From Adiantum capillus-veneris (lineage: Eukaryota > Streptophyta > Polypodiopsida > Polypodiales > Pteridaceae), in assembly GCA_014529385.2 (NCBI GenBank), contig CM043958.1, positions 121,860,817 to 121,924,816 of the forward strand: 64,000 nt of DNA. The letters are read 5' to 3'. The notes under the pieces were generated by a model. The model saw nothing but the letters and a program-made list of their open reading frames with translations. It searched no databases and was not told the origin of the DNA. Each line of letters starts with the position of its first letter. Positions within the stretch are counted from its first letter, which is position 1. The position numbers and the translations under genes are program-made. Below, in pieces: positions 10,229 through 21,300 of the stretch.

Positions 10229-12851
10229 CATTCTCAAATGCGGAACCAATAGCAGAAAGAGCAAAAAAGGGCATTATTTTTGACTATTTTGAGGATTGTT
10301 GTTTGATTGTGAAATTTTTTGGACTAAACCAAGTACATATGCCCTTATACAACATGTATCTATAGGTATATGGGGCCAAACGCCAAATCAAGCCCCTAGG
10401 TGTGTGTGTATACAAGTAGAAATAGCCATTTTTCGGGCAAAATATTAGTAAAACGGAGAAATCCGGCCATAAAAATTGCATGTGAGTGTATATAATGTTT
10501 TGCGGAGATGTTTGTGATTTATTATGATTTTTGGGGATTTTTTGGGTTTGATTTGCTATTTTCCTTTTAATTTTGCTAATTTTCGACAGAAAAACTTCAA
10601 AAATACAAAAAGCAGGTGAAAAACGGTCGTAATGAAAAACAAAACATGTGGGGATGATCAGTGACTATAGGACAACCTATGGTACAGTGGGGGTGCAATT
10701 ATGAGACTGGAACGAAAAGCGTGTTTTGGCCAGGTTTTGACCGAAATGCCAAATTTCTGGTAAACAGGGCAAATGGAGTCCAAATCAAGAAATTTTTGAG
10801 CCTAAACCGCATCTTGCAAGAAGTTGGGAGCACATGTCAAATTTCATGAAAAGTGGTTCGGGGACCTCCATTATAAGAAATTTTCACTTCATTTTTAGCT
10901 CATTTTCACTATTGACCTTGTGGAGAGAGCTTCTACCACCTAAAGCGAACGGACCTTCCAGCAGCTTCTACGACGCGCACGACTACCCGACGGGCTTCAG
11001 ACATGAGAGGTAGACTCACCACCTTGAGCTTTTCGCGCATGTTTGTCGTTTTGTCGTGAAAACTAGCGTAGGGTTCACACACAAAGCGGGCAGTAGAAAC
11101 CTACAAGTAGGGGCGGCGACCTAATGGCTCACCCAAAAGCAACGAGACTTCATCGGCAGCTTACCCTAGCATAGGAGACCAGTCTTGGATGTCCAAAGGC
11201 AGTAGAAAACCATCGGGAAAAACCCTAATTCCTAGAATCCCGCAAGAGGCCACCAAATGGGAAATCGATGAAAAGGTGGCCAAATGCTACCAAAATTCAT
11301 GGGTAGGAGCATCTCGACATGCTCGACAAGTTTATGTGACCCACATGACCAAAAAGTGACCCGAAGCGGCACTAAACTTCAGAAACGGTATCAAACACAC
11401 AAAGCGTCAAATTGCTCTCGTGGCCAAACCGCATGCCCGTTTGCCACCAAACTTCACAAGTGGCCTTCCTAGACGATCAACAACCAAGTCCTATGGTGGT
11501 AGACCACCACAAATCATTGAAGACATGTAAACACAACCACGGGTGCTTCTAGAGCGACAAATTGCCAAATGAAGCTCCGGTGAAGCCAAAGTCGACAAAA
11601 ACCATACGGCAAGGATCCCCAAGGGATCAAGAACCTATGGAGACCAACATCAAGAAATTTCATCGCCAAAAGTCAAAAAACGGCTCGAAGGCTCTGAAGT
11701 CCACACAGGGAGTTACTTTCTATCCATTTGACTTTTTTGTTGAAATTAGGCTTAAAAGGGACTCAGAGGGACCAAGGGCAGCCACTAGGGACACAATCCA
11801 TTAAAAAATCATCAGGAGACATCTACGCGTAGGATGTCTCAAGGGCATTTTTGGGCACAAATCCCAATATTTTTCATCATACACATTTTCTGAATGACCT
11901 TTACATGCTATCCACCAAGTCTCATCACATTTGGACCAAAATTGACCTCAGATGCATGAAAAAATGCAAAGTTAGGGCATAGAGGCAATAATGGGCCATA
12001 GACCTACCAAATCTTGTCCAAATCACATGAAACTTGCACAACACATTCACCAACACATCAACAATCAATCTGTGTGGTCGGAAGCAAAAATTGGTGAAGT
12101 AGACATCCTACGCGTAGGATGTCTATTTGACATTTTTGGCCTACAGAGGATGTTTCCAGATCCAATCACCTCATCATCAAGAGCTCATATATCAATTTTG
12201 AAGCCATTCTAATCATTTTTGACCCCCAACACCTTCAAGATACACTTTTTGAGCCCAAAAACACTACACGTGCTCTTACAAGCATCAATCCTTGTCCAAA
12301 TCCAAATCCAGGAGCATAGCCATGTTCCATAGGCCAAGGACTACCCAAAGAACAAATCTCATGTCATTTTGATGAAATGGACATCCTACGCGTAGGATGT
12401 CTCCAGCATAATTTGGACCTTCTGTGCAAAGAGTTACATCATGGGAGCCAATACCATGGTGCAATGAGCCCATATACCAAATTTCAACCCATTTGGACAT
12501 CAATTGCTACCTGTTATGGACTTACTACCCAATTTGTGACCTAAAGCCTGAATCAACCAAAAAATCCACTTTTTGATGCCCAAATCCATATCCAAGCACA
12601 TAGACATGTTCCATAAGCCATGCACTACCAGCATGTCAAGTATCAACTAATTCTGATGAAAAAGACATCCTACGCGTAGGATGTCTAAATGAAAAATTTT
12701 GGCCAGAATTGCACTATGAGCACATGCATAGTTTCACAAGTTCCTTTTAAGCTTTATTTTCAATTTTCAAGTCATTTGGATAGTTAAAACTCGGTTTCTC
12801 AGTTAATATGGAAAAAACGCTAACTTCGGACTACTGAGTGCAACAAGATCT
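10229..12851. other. Noncoding leader between pol and ORF2, copy A
   Basis: No coding potential recognised. 10440-10930 is recognisably related to 32860-33310 in copy B (shared GGAGAAATCC, GAAATTTTTGAG, ATTTTCACT and GGAGAGAGC landmarks in the same order), so the block is a conserved part of the element and not random flank. A TATA-like TGTATATAATG is at 10487. The last 1.05 kb is a tandem array of units of about 280 bases, each with a palindrome. It may be an internal promoter and 5' UTR for ORF2. Confidence 0.6.
11816..12686. repeat. Four palindromes at about 280-base spacing, copy A
   Basis: The core ACATCCTACGCGTAGGATGT occurs at 12100-12125 (perfect 26-base palindrome), 12380-12401 (22 bases perfect), 12663-12686 (24 bases perfect) and, with one base deleted from the left arm, at 11816-11840. 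Spacing is 280-284 bases. The sequence between is a diverged tandem repeat (for example CATGTTCCATA before two copies). A half copy (agacatcctacg) lies at 27243-27254 in the 3' LTR. Confidence 0.9.
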
Positions 12852-14608
12852 ATGGCAGCCGCGAAGTCACCGGCAAAGAAGAAAAGAATGACCATTAAGG
12901 ATTACCTAGAAGAAGTGGAGCCCTTCGTCATACCGGAAGGAACACTAAAGCCCACCAGCACATGGATCCAAGAAGATCTGCTAGAGTCGAACGACCTAAA
13001 GATCTACCAAGGAGTTTTCAAAGACACTGAAGGGAATGTGATCGAGCTACCAATGCTACCGCGGGAACTCAATGAGTTTGTAAGAAGCACGATGGTCGGG
13101 TACTTGGAGAAGATTGATATCCACAACTATTTTGAAGCAATGCCGGCAGGGGTTGACATAAAGAGAGTCTAGGAGTTTGTGACAACAATAAAGGAAGATG
13201 GAGTGTCCAGAGTAACCGATCTACAAGGCATGCCAGAAACAGAAATAGTCATCACCGAGCAGGTTGTAGCAGATGCACTAGACCTCTCCAACAAAGGGGA
13301 TAGTGTAACTAAAAGAAGGGATGATGTCAAGGTGTACAATGAGAAGAAAGGAAACTACACTTTTGAATATATTGCCAACCCAAGAGTGGCAATCATGAGT
13401 CAGTTGTACAACCAATACTTCCATATGTGTACGAAGAGACCACAAAAGTACAGAATGTCGCCAGGTGCAATTGCCACGACATTCACTTGGGCAATGATGA
13501 AGAGCACTCCAAAGATAATCAATTATGCAGCATATATACATGACAACCTAGTGAAGATGGGTAACAAGAAGCCAACGTATATTGTGCCAAAAGAACTAAT
13601 CACTAAGGTGATTTATGGGGCATTACACGCAAAAGGAAGATGGCCTGACCCCCCATCTCAGAACGACTGGCTAAGGCTCAAAGAAGACAAAGAAGACGAG
13701 CCACAAAGAGCACCAAGGGTTGCTACAAGATTGAAAAGACGGTTAGAGCCTGTTCAAGAGGAGCAGCCAGAGCAAAAGAAAGGAAAGAAAGAGTTTGCCC
13801 AAGTGCTGGCGAAAGAGACAAAGTCACAAAAACCTGCAAGATTAGAGCGGCTGATGGAGAGCTTCAGAGCAGAAAGAGCCCTTAAAGGTGATTTGAGTGA
13901 ACTTTGGAAGCCGTCTCTAGAAGTAATGTTTGGATCATCCCGAAGGGTGCAAAGGGATATATTCGAAGATTACATTAAAAATTTTGAGATTCTTGATGCC
14001 GCATCAGAAAATATCCCGCATGTACCTTTCACAGAGGAGGAAGTGGAGCAAATATGGCAGAAACTGCTAGACGAGCAAGAGAGCCAAGAGAGAGAAAGAA
14101 AAACAAAGGCAGGCCAAGATCTAAAGAAAAAGCCTACATCTCTACCGGCCAGCCCACAGCCCTCACCACCTCCTAGCAGCCCTCCACAAGAAGATAAAGA
14201 GGCTGAAGACAAACCAGAAGAATGAGAAGAGGCCAAGCAAGAGCAAATCCAGGAGCCGGAACCAAAGGAAGAGGCTAAGCCTCGAAGTGGGAAACAAGAG
14301 CCAAATGATTCATATAACACATTTTTGGACCTGCTAGCGGCAGGATACACGAAAGAAGAGGCTGCCACAGTCGCATTAGACTTGGCAAGCATAGGGCCTA
14401 AGCAACAAATGCAAAGCATCAAGGTAGTAGAACTAAAATAAATGGCCACAGATACAGTGGATCTGCACCGGCCCTCCAACGACTGGGATGTGGTGATGAC
14501 AAAGTTAACTAGGTTAAGAGCGCAGTCCATGGCCTCAGAAAGTGAGATGGCAGCTCTCAGGGCCACTAAAGTAAAGATAAAGCTAGAAGTAGACTCTCTA
14601 CAAGGACA
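12852..14608 (+). pseudogene. ORF2 of copy A, N-terminal part (unknown function)
   Basis: One frame runs from ATG 12852 to the copia insertion at 14608, broken by three in-frame stops: TAG 13170-13172, TGA 14223-14225, TAA 14439-14441. Residues 1-270 look globular: a basic start (M-A-A-A-K-S-P-A-K-K-K), T-I-K-E-D-G near residue 113, V-V-A-D-A-L near 138, and Y-N-Q-Y-F-H with K-R-P-x-K-Y near 190. All are matched in copy B (T-I-K-E-D-G, I-V-A-E-A-L, Y-H-Q-H-F-H, K-R-P-P-R-Y). Then come K/E-rich and Pro/Glu-rich linkers and the start of a coiled coil (about 14490-14600). I do not recognise the family. Position suggests the env-like slot. A remote relation to the putative plant transposon protein domain of Athila-like elements is possible but unproven. 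Confidence 0.7.
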
Positions 14609-14800
14609 TGAAGGAGTACGAGCGGAAGTGCGACGCGAGAGAGAGTGCGAGAAGAAGAGCACGACGATATGGTGAACTCGCTCTACTGTAATGTGTAGAG
14701 CATAGTGAGTTCTTATTAGGTTTTTACAAAAGAATATGTGTACATACCTGGCGGCCCGCCCACTTACCTGGGCGACCACATTGGGCTTTATACCCCACCA
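14609..14800 (-). repeat. Outer copia 3' LTR
   Basis: Plus-strand ends TGAAGGAG and CCCCACCA; matches 24765-24954 almost base for base. The final base triplet (cca versus aca) is mutated. Confidence 0.93.
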
Positions 14801-14817
14801 ACCTCCCACTTAAAGTC
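14801..14817 (-). other. Outer copia polypurine tract
   Basis: Minus strand reads ACTTTAAGTGGGAGGT directly before the 3' LTR, the expected position for plus-strand priming. Confidence 0.75.
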
Positions 14818-14889
14818 CAAAGTGGTACTTTAAGTGTGAGAGAAGCTACTATACAAGCTAATATACAAGAGATGTAGAGAAGTGATGTA

Positions 14890-17265
14890 CTACCCTACAC
14901 CTAACTGCTTGCGAAAATGCGCAAAGCTCTCTGAGGGAAGTCCTTTTGTAAGTAGATCAACAGGATTTTCTGTGATGTGAACTTTGACAAGCTGAAGTTG
15001 CATATCCTCGAGCATTTCCCTGATGAAATGATACTTCACATCCACATGCTTTGTCTTTGAGTGATAAACTGGATTGCGAGCCAATTGTATAGCACTTTGA
15101 CTATCACAATATAACACAGGCATCTCTTCTTTGATTCCCAAATCTGTTACTAGTCGATTAAGACAAATTGATTCTTTGCATGCCTCTGATGCTGCAACAT
15201 ATTCAGCCTCTGTAGTAGACTGACTAACACAATCTTGTAATCTAGAACGCCATGATACTGCTCCACCAGCCAATGTAAAGACATACCCTGACATAGACCT
15301 TCGGTTGTCTAAGTCACCGGCATAATCTGAGTTTGTAAAACCCTTTACACTTAGCTCCTGACTCCCATAGCATATACGCATACTCTTTGTAGCTTTCAGG
15401 TATCTCAATATTCCTTTCACTGCCTCCCAATGTTTCTTGCCTGGGTTTGGCATGTATCGACTTACTACTCCCACTGCAAATGCAATGTCTGGGCGAGTAG
15501 CAATCATTGCATACATCAAACTACCCACTACAGACGCATATGGAATCTTATCCATTTCAACCTGTTCTTCCTCAGACACGGGACAATCTTGTTTGCTAAG
15601 TTTTACATATGGTGGCAATGGAACACTCAGTGCCTTTCCCTTCTCCATATTGAAACGTTGCAAAACCTTGTCAATATACTCTGTTTGAGATAACCAAATC
15701 AACTTCTTTGATCTGTCTCTCTCAATGCGCATACCAAGGATATGACTTGCCTCACCCATGTCTTTCATGTCAAACGATTTTGCCATCTTTGACTTCAAAG
15801 CTGAAATTTCTTCCAAGTGCTTGCCAGCAATCAACATGTCATCCACATACAAAATAAGGATCAGCCAACTGCCATCCTTGGCCTTCTTTGTATATAGACA
15901 GTGATCGAACTCACTACGTTTGTAGCCTTGAGAAAGCATAAACTTGTGGAATTTATGGTACCATGCCCTCGGTGATTGTTTTAAGCCATAAAGACTCTTT
16001 AACAACTGGCATACCCAATCTTCCTTGCCTTTCTCAACAAACCCTTCTGGCTGCTGCATGTAAATTTCCACATCTAAATCACCATGCAAGAACGCTGTCT
16101 TGACATCCATTTGGTGCAACACCAAATCTAATATGGCAACCAATGCAAGAAAGCATCTCAATGTAGTCATCTTGACCACCGGAGAGAAGACTTCATCAAA
16201 GTCAATGCCTTGTTCTTGCTTAAAGCCCTTGGCAACAAGCCTTGCTTTGTACTTTGGCTGACTATCATGAGCGGTGATCTTATACCTGTAAACCCATTTA
16301 CAAGGTAGAGCCTTTTTGCCCTGTGGTAATTTAACTAGCTTCCATGTCTTGTTTTTATGCAGAGCTGTCATCTCTGACTGCATGGCCAATTGCCAATTCC
16401 CGGAGTCCTTCATTTGCACTGCTTCCTTGTAACATGAAGGCTCATTGCAATCAGTCAACATGACATAGTTCATAGATGGAACAAACCTATCAGGAGGTCG
16501 CGTGACACGTCCAGATCTATGCACAATAGGTGGCTCAGGCTCAGCCACAACCTGTGGTTCCACTCTATCCTGTCCTTGCTCCTCTTGAGCCCTGACATTT
16601 TGTCTTGCACGTGCTGGTCCATCTTCTTGGAAGACAACTCTTCTAATCTCCTCAACCCTCTCTGGTTTAGAATGATATTTGGATTCATTAAAGTGAACAT
16701 CATTGCTGCGGACAACCTTTCTGGATTCGGGATCCCAAAGTCTGTACCCCATCTCACCAGAATTACCATAGCCTAGAAAGATGCACTTTCTACTCTTTGG
16801 CTCAAGTTTGTTCCTAAATTCCTTTGGAACGTGAGTATATGCCTCACAGCCAAAGACTCTGAGATGCTTGTATGAGGGCATTTTTCCTGACCATACCATC
16901 TCTGGCACTGAATCCTTCTGCAAAACCTTGCTAGGAGATCTATTTACAAGATGAGCAGCTGTTGATACAGCTTCAGCCCAAAACCCATTTGGCAGCTGTG
17001 CATTAGACAACATACTTCTGACCTTATCTTGTATGATCCTATTCATCCTCTCAGCAGCACCATTTTGAGGAGGATTGTAAGGAGAAGTAAGTTCACGTTT
17101 TATACCTTTTGACTCACAAAAGTCCTGAAAGGCCTTTGAAACATACTCTCCACCATTGTCAGTGCGTAAGCATTTAAGCTTCTTGCTACTCTGATTCTCC
17201 ACAAGTGTCACAAACGTTTTGAAAACACTTAACGCTTCATCCTTGTGCTTGAGAAAGTAAACCAT
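14890..17265 (-). CDS. pol: Outer copia integrase core, RT and RNase H
   Basis: A 791-residue frame starting inside the integrase. It carries the second and third catalytic integrase residues (T-D-N-G-G-E-Y and N-G-A-A-E-R-M-N-R), copia RT with W-V-Y-R-Y-K, K-A-R-L-V-A-K-G-F, Q-M-D-V-K-T-A-F-L-H-G, S-L-Y-G-L-K-Q-S-P-R-A-W and the catalytic Y-V-D-D, then RNase H ending in T-K-H-V-D-V-K-Y-H-F-I-R-E and L-T-K-G-L-P. The order integrase before RT is diagnostic of Ty1/copia. The apparent ATG is an artefact: the frame continues from 17229-18005 after a single lost G at about 17262. It ends with a normal stop 73 bases before the polypurine tract. Confidence 0.92.
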   Translation of the reverse strand: MVYFLKHKDEALSVFKTFVTLVENQSSKKLKCLRTDNGGEYVSKAFQDFCESKGIKRELTSPYNPPQNGAAERMNRIIQDKVRSMLSNAQLPNGFWAEAVSTAAHLVNRSPSKVLQKDSVPEMVWSGKMPSYKHLRVFGCEAYTHVPKEFRNKLEPKSRKCIFLGYGNSGEMGYRLWDPESRKVVRSNDVHFNESKYHSKPERVEEIRRVVFQEDGPARARQNVRAQEEQGQDRVEPQVVAEPEPPIVHRSGRVTRPPDRFVPSMNYVMLTDCNEPSCYKEAVQMKDSGNWQLAMQSEMTALHKNKTWKLVKLPQGKKALPCKWVYRYKITAHDSQPKYKARLVAKGFKQEQGIDFDEVFSPVVKMTTLRCFLALVAILDLVLHQMDVKTAFLHGDLDVEIYMQQPEGFVEKGKEDWVCQLLKSLYGLKQSPRAWYHKFHKFMLSQGYKRSEFDHCLYTKKAKDGSWLILILYVDDMLIAGKHLEEISALKSKMAKSFDMKDMGEASHILGMRIERDRSKKLIWLSQTEYIDKVLQRFNMEKGKALSVPLPPYVKLSKQDCPVSEEEQVEMDKIPYASVVGSLMYAMIATRPDIAFAVGVVSRYMPNPGKKHWEAVKGILRYLKATKSMRICYGSQELSVKGFTNSDYAGDLDNRRSMSGYVFTLAGGAVSWRSRLQDCVSQSTTEAEYVAASEACKESICLNRLVTDLGIKEEMPVLYCDSQSAIQLARNPVYHSKTKHVDVKYHFIREMLEDMQLQLVKVHITENPVDLLTKGLPSESFAHFRKQLGVG

Positions 17266-18028
17266 ACTTTCCTCGAGTAGTCATCTATAAATGTCATAAA
17301 GTAAGAAGCTCCCCCTAGAGATAGGTTAGGCATAGGTCCACACAAATCACTATGAACAAGTGCCAACTGTGTATCTCTTCTACTGCTTCTATGCTTATGT
17401 GGCTGCTGTGTTTGCTTACCATACAGACAATGTTCACAGAATTCAAAATCATTAAATGAAAAGCCAGGCAAATAACCAGAACGAGACAAGATTTCCATTC
17501 CCTTCTTGGACATATGTCCTAACCGGCTATGCCACAAAGAAACGTTCGGCTGCTCGGTTACATTGATTACATTTTTAGAGACATTTGATACATAAATCAT
17601 GTAAAGTCCTCCAGACTTTACTCCATGTGCTACTGTCATAGAACCCTTGGATATCTTCCACATGTTCTGTCCAAAAGTGGTGACGTAGCCAGCATCATCA
17701 AGTAAACCTGTGCTGATCAAGCTCTTTGTAATTGCGGGAATATGTCTCACATTCTTCAGCGTGAAAGAAGAGCCATTCTGAAACTTCAATTGAACATCTC
17801 CAACACCTAAGATCTCACATGTCTGCCCATTGCCTAACGGAACATGATCTTTAGTGGTCACATAAGAGGTAAACCACTCCTTGTTTGGAGACACATGAAG
17901 TGATGCCCCTGAGTCTATAATCCAGTCACTCAGTGCATTTCCATCAGATGCTGTAAGAAGAGCTGAGTCCATTGTATTCTTCAAGAAGTAGATCTCTCCT
18001 GACACTAGACTGTCATCCTTTGCAACAG
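17229..18028 (-). CDS. pol: Outer copia protease and integrase N-terminus
   Basis: From the inner insertion point the frame reads the copia protease motif W-I-I-D-S-G-A-S-L-H, then the GAG-pre-integrase zinc module (W-H-S-R-L-G-H-M ... C-E-H-C-L-Y-G-K), and the first catalytic Asp in L-V-H-S-D-L-C-G-P-M. It shifts out of frame after Y-S-R-K-V-W near 17262, where one G of a G run appears lost (W-V-Y becomes W-F-T). Upstream it joins the gag frame once the inner element is removed. Confidence 0.9.
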
Positions 18029-18033
18029 TGTTT

Positions 18034-18260
18034 TGTTGGAATTAGGGTTGCAGAGAAACACACACAGCTTGGAGAAGACGAAGGAAGCTCAAGGCACACA
18101 ATAGAGAGTGTGTTACTTAGTGTGCAATGAAAAGATAGATAGCACTAGAGTGATGGGCGTATATACAATGCACGGGGGGAAAAACCTCCTAAAGAGGGAA
18201 AAAATGCCCCGGCGGTCCTAGTGTGTTCACACACATCACTACCACATGTATATGGTAACA
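18034..18260 (-). repeat. Inner copia 3' LTR
   Basis: Plus-strand ends TGTTGGAATT and ATGGTAACA. Differs from 22985-23211 by an A/C change (TAGCACTAG versus TAGCCCTAG) and by a G/A change in the G/A run near 18180. Confidence 0.96.
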
Positions 18261-18274
18261 AATCCCCCCTGGAG
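18261..18274 (-). other. Inner copia polypurine tract
   Basis: The minus strand reads CTCCAGGGGGGATT directly before the 3' LTR. Confidence 0.8.
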
Positions 18275-18335
18275 TGATGCGGTGAACGAGAGCTGGCACA
18301 TGAGTAAAGGGAAGTGCCATGCCCTGAGGACAGGA

Positions 18336-21300
18336 TCAGTCCACAAAGGGGAGTAAGCCCAAAGCTTTGCGGAAAGCTTCAAGCTTCTCACGAGACAATG
18401 CCTTTGTGAAAAGATCTGCAAGGTTGTCCTGTGTTGGCACATAAGCCAAGCTGATCTCTCCTGTTGAGAGCCTCTCCCTGACATAGTGGTAATGCACCTC
18501 AATGTGCTTTGTGCGAGCATGAAAAACTGGGTTCCTCGCAACTGCCAATGCGCTCTGACTGTCAGTGTAGATAGTGTTGGCAGTGTCCTGTCCAACACCC
18601 AAGTCATCCATAAGGCGTCTGAGCCATACACACTCAACCGTAGCTGTGAAGACTGCCCTGTACTCAGCCTCACAACTCGAAGTGGCCACAGTAGGTTGCT
18701 TCTTGCTCAACCATGATATACATGAACTGCCAAGCATGAAACAAAAACCACTTGTGGACACTCGAGTGTCAAAACAACCAGCCCAATCTAAGTCCGAAAA
18801 AGCATGTAAGTCTGGCGGCAATGAACGCCCCTTGGGATAAAACAAGCCAAGATGTAAAGTGCCACTAAGGTAGCGGAAAATCCTCTTAACAGCCTGCCAA
18901 TGCTTAGACCCTGGGCTATGCATAAATCTGCTGACCTGCGAGACTGCAAACTGAATATCTGGCCTCGTGTTGCATACATAAATGAGGCAGCCAACAGCAG
19001 TTTGGTAAAGAGTGACATCAGCAGGATCGCCAGCATCATGTAGACTCAACTTCAAACCTGTTTCCATGGGAGTGGCAATAGGTTTGCAATCCTCAAGTCC
19101 AAACTTACATAGCAATGTCTCTATGTAACTTTTCTGACACAAGGCAATACCACCATCACACTGCTTAAACTGTATACCCAAGTAATGATGCAACAGCCCC
19201 AAATCTTTCATCTTGAAAGTAGCATTCAAATCAGCCTTAAATTCAGCAATATGTCTCTCATTTGGTCCAGTGACCAGCAAATCATCAACATAAAGAACCA
19301 CAATGAGAAATACATCTTCCTCACGCTTTACATACAATGTGCTTTCTGTTGGACTGTTACGAAAGCCTCGTTTAACCAAATGAGTGTCAACTTTCTCATA
19401 CCAAGCACGAGGAGATTGCTTCAACCCATACAAAGCCTTCTTACATTTGCACACTTTGTCCTCTTGTCCTTTTATGACAAAACCGCGAGGCTGCGTTACA
19501 TAAACTTCCTCAACTATGTCACCATTCAAGAAAGCAGTAACAATGTCTGATTGATGTACATCCCAACCAAAATGAGCTGCCAATGCACATAGAAAACGCA
19601 CAGTAGTCATACGACAAGTGGGATCAAAAGTCTCTTCATAATCTATGCCTTTTTGTTGTGCATAACCCTTTGCAACAAGTCGAGCCTTATGGCGATCGAT
19701 CTCACCATCCGGCTTGCGTTTCAACTTGTAAACCCACTTCGTACCAATGGCCTTTTTGCCAGGAGGCAAATCACATAAAGTCCATGTGTCATTATCTATA
19801 AGGGCATCATATTCTGATTTCATGGCAGCAATCCAATTTTCTGAATTCTGTGCTTCATCAAAAGACAGAGGCTCCTCAACATCATGTAAACTAGACACAG
19901 CCAAAGCATAACAATCTGAAGCATAAGATGCATGGCGAGAGCCTGAACGAGTACGACTAGATAAAGGTGCATCCAATTTACTGTCACGCAAAGTGTGCAC
20001 CAGCCATTTTGGCATACCTCTAGCCTGCTCATTTTCAGCCCTTTCCTCATCAAGTACATCATGTACATCTGCATCAGTAATAGGCTGTTCTAAAACATTT
20101 TCAGAAACCCCCATAGGCTGTACATTTGCCTCATTGGAACTTACATTCGTATTTCCACCACTGAAAAGAGGCAACAAAGTGTCATAAATATCCTGTGAGC
20201 TTACATTACTGTCTCTAGTACATGACAGCAAGGGTTGAACAGAATCTTCCACAAACACTACATCCCGTGAAACCAGAATACGTTTTTTTTGCGGATGATA
20301 CAACCTGTAACCTTTGCTTTGAGCACTATAACCAACAAAAATACATTTGACAGCCTTATCATCCAATTTTCTGCGCTGCACTTGTGGCACCAAAGCATAT
20401 GCCAAACAGCCAATAACACGCATGTGCTCAATAGAAGGCTTTCTATCATGCCATGCTTCATATGGAGTAAAAGACTGCAAAGCTTTCATAGGACACCTGT
20501 TAAGTACATAAGTGGCACACATGATGGCCTCAAGCCAAAAAGAATGCGGCAAAGCTTGACTTTTGACCATACATCGTGCCATTTCCGTTAGTGACCTGTT
20601 TTTCCTCTCAGCAACACCATTTTGCTGAGGTGTATAAGGCACTGTACATTGGTGTTTTATCCCACGACTAGCCAGAAATGCATTAAATTCATGAAACATA
20701 TACTCCCCCCCTCGATCGGAACGGAGGGTGCCCATAGTACATTTTGAGACATTTTCAGCCATAGCCAAAAATTGTTTGAAGCACATAAAAACTTCGGACT
20801 TCGCTTTGAGCGGAAATACCCATGCATGCCTGGAGTAATCATCAATGAAAGTCACGAAGTACAGGTAATTGCCCAAGGACGGAGTTTGCATGGGCCCACA
20901 AACATCACTATGCACAAGCTGCAACCTGCATGTGGCCCTAACTGAACCATCCTTTGGAAACTTAGAACGCTGCATTTTACCCAGAATACAGCCTTCACAA
21001 ACATGTTTGACAGGTGCTTCAAGAGGCGGCAAAGAAGCAACCATATCAGATTTCTGCAAACGCAGCAAACTGGCAAAATTCAGATGACCAAAACGTGCAT
21101 GCCAAAGTTTTGCATCTGAAATAGCCCTTGAATCTACAACAGCATTTGCAAAATTTTGTCCACACTTGTCATACAAAGCGAGCTTATACAGCCCACGGCA
21201 CAAAAGCCCAGATGCAACAATTTCATCACCAAAACTGAGATCATGAATTGTACATCTGTCATCCACAAATTTGACTACAAGTCCAAGTCTAGCAAGTGCG

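Noticed and set aside
10229-10930. A 3' LTR of a separate pol element ending at 10.9 kb
   Set aside because: It follows a purine tract, but it does not begin TG, has no second copy upstream in the window and does not match the LTR at 26672. Its conservation with copy B fits an internal region better.
11816-12686. CRISPR-like array
   Set aside because: Four regularly spaced repeats, but the spacers are about 260 bases, related to each other, and the context is a plant retroelement.
13970-14809. A 279-codon minus-strand frame opposite ORF2
   Set aside because: Antisense shadow of the proline/acidic-rich ORF2 sequence, running into the copia LTR; no domain.
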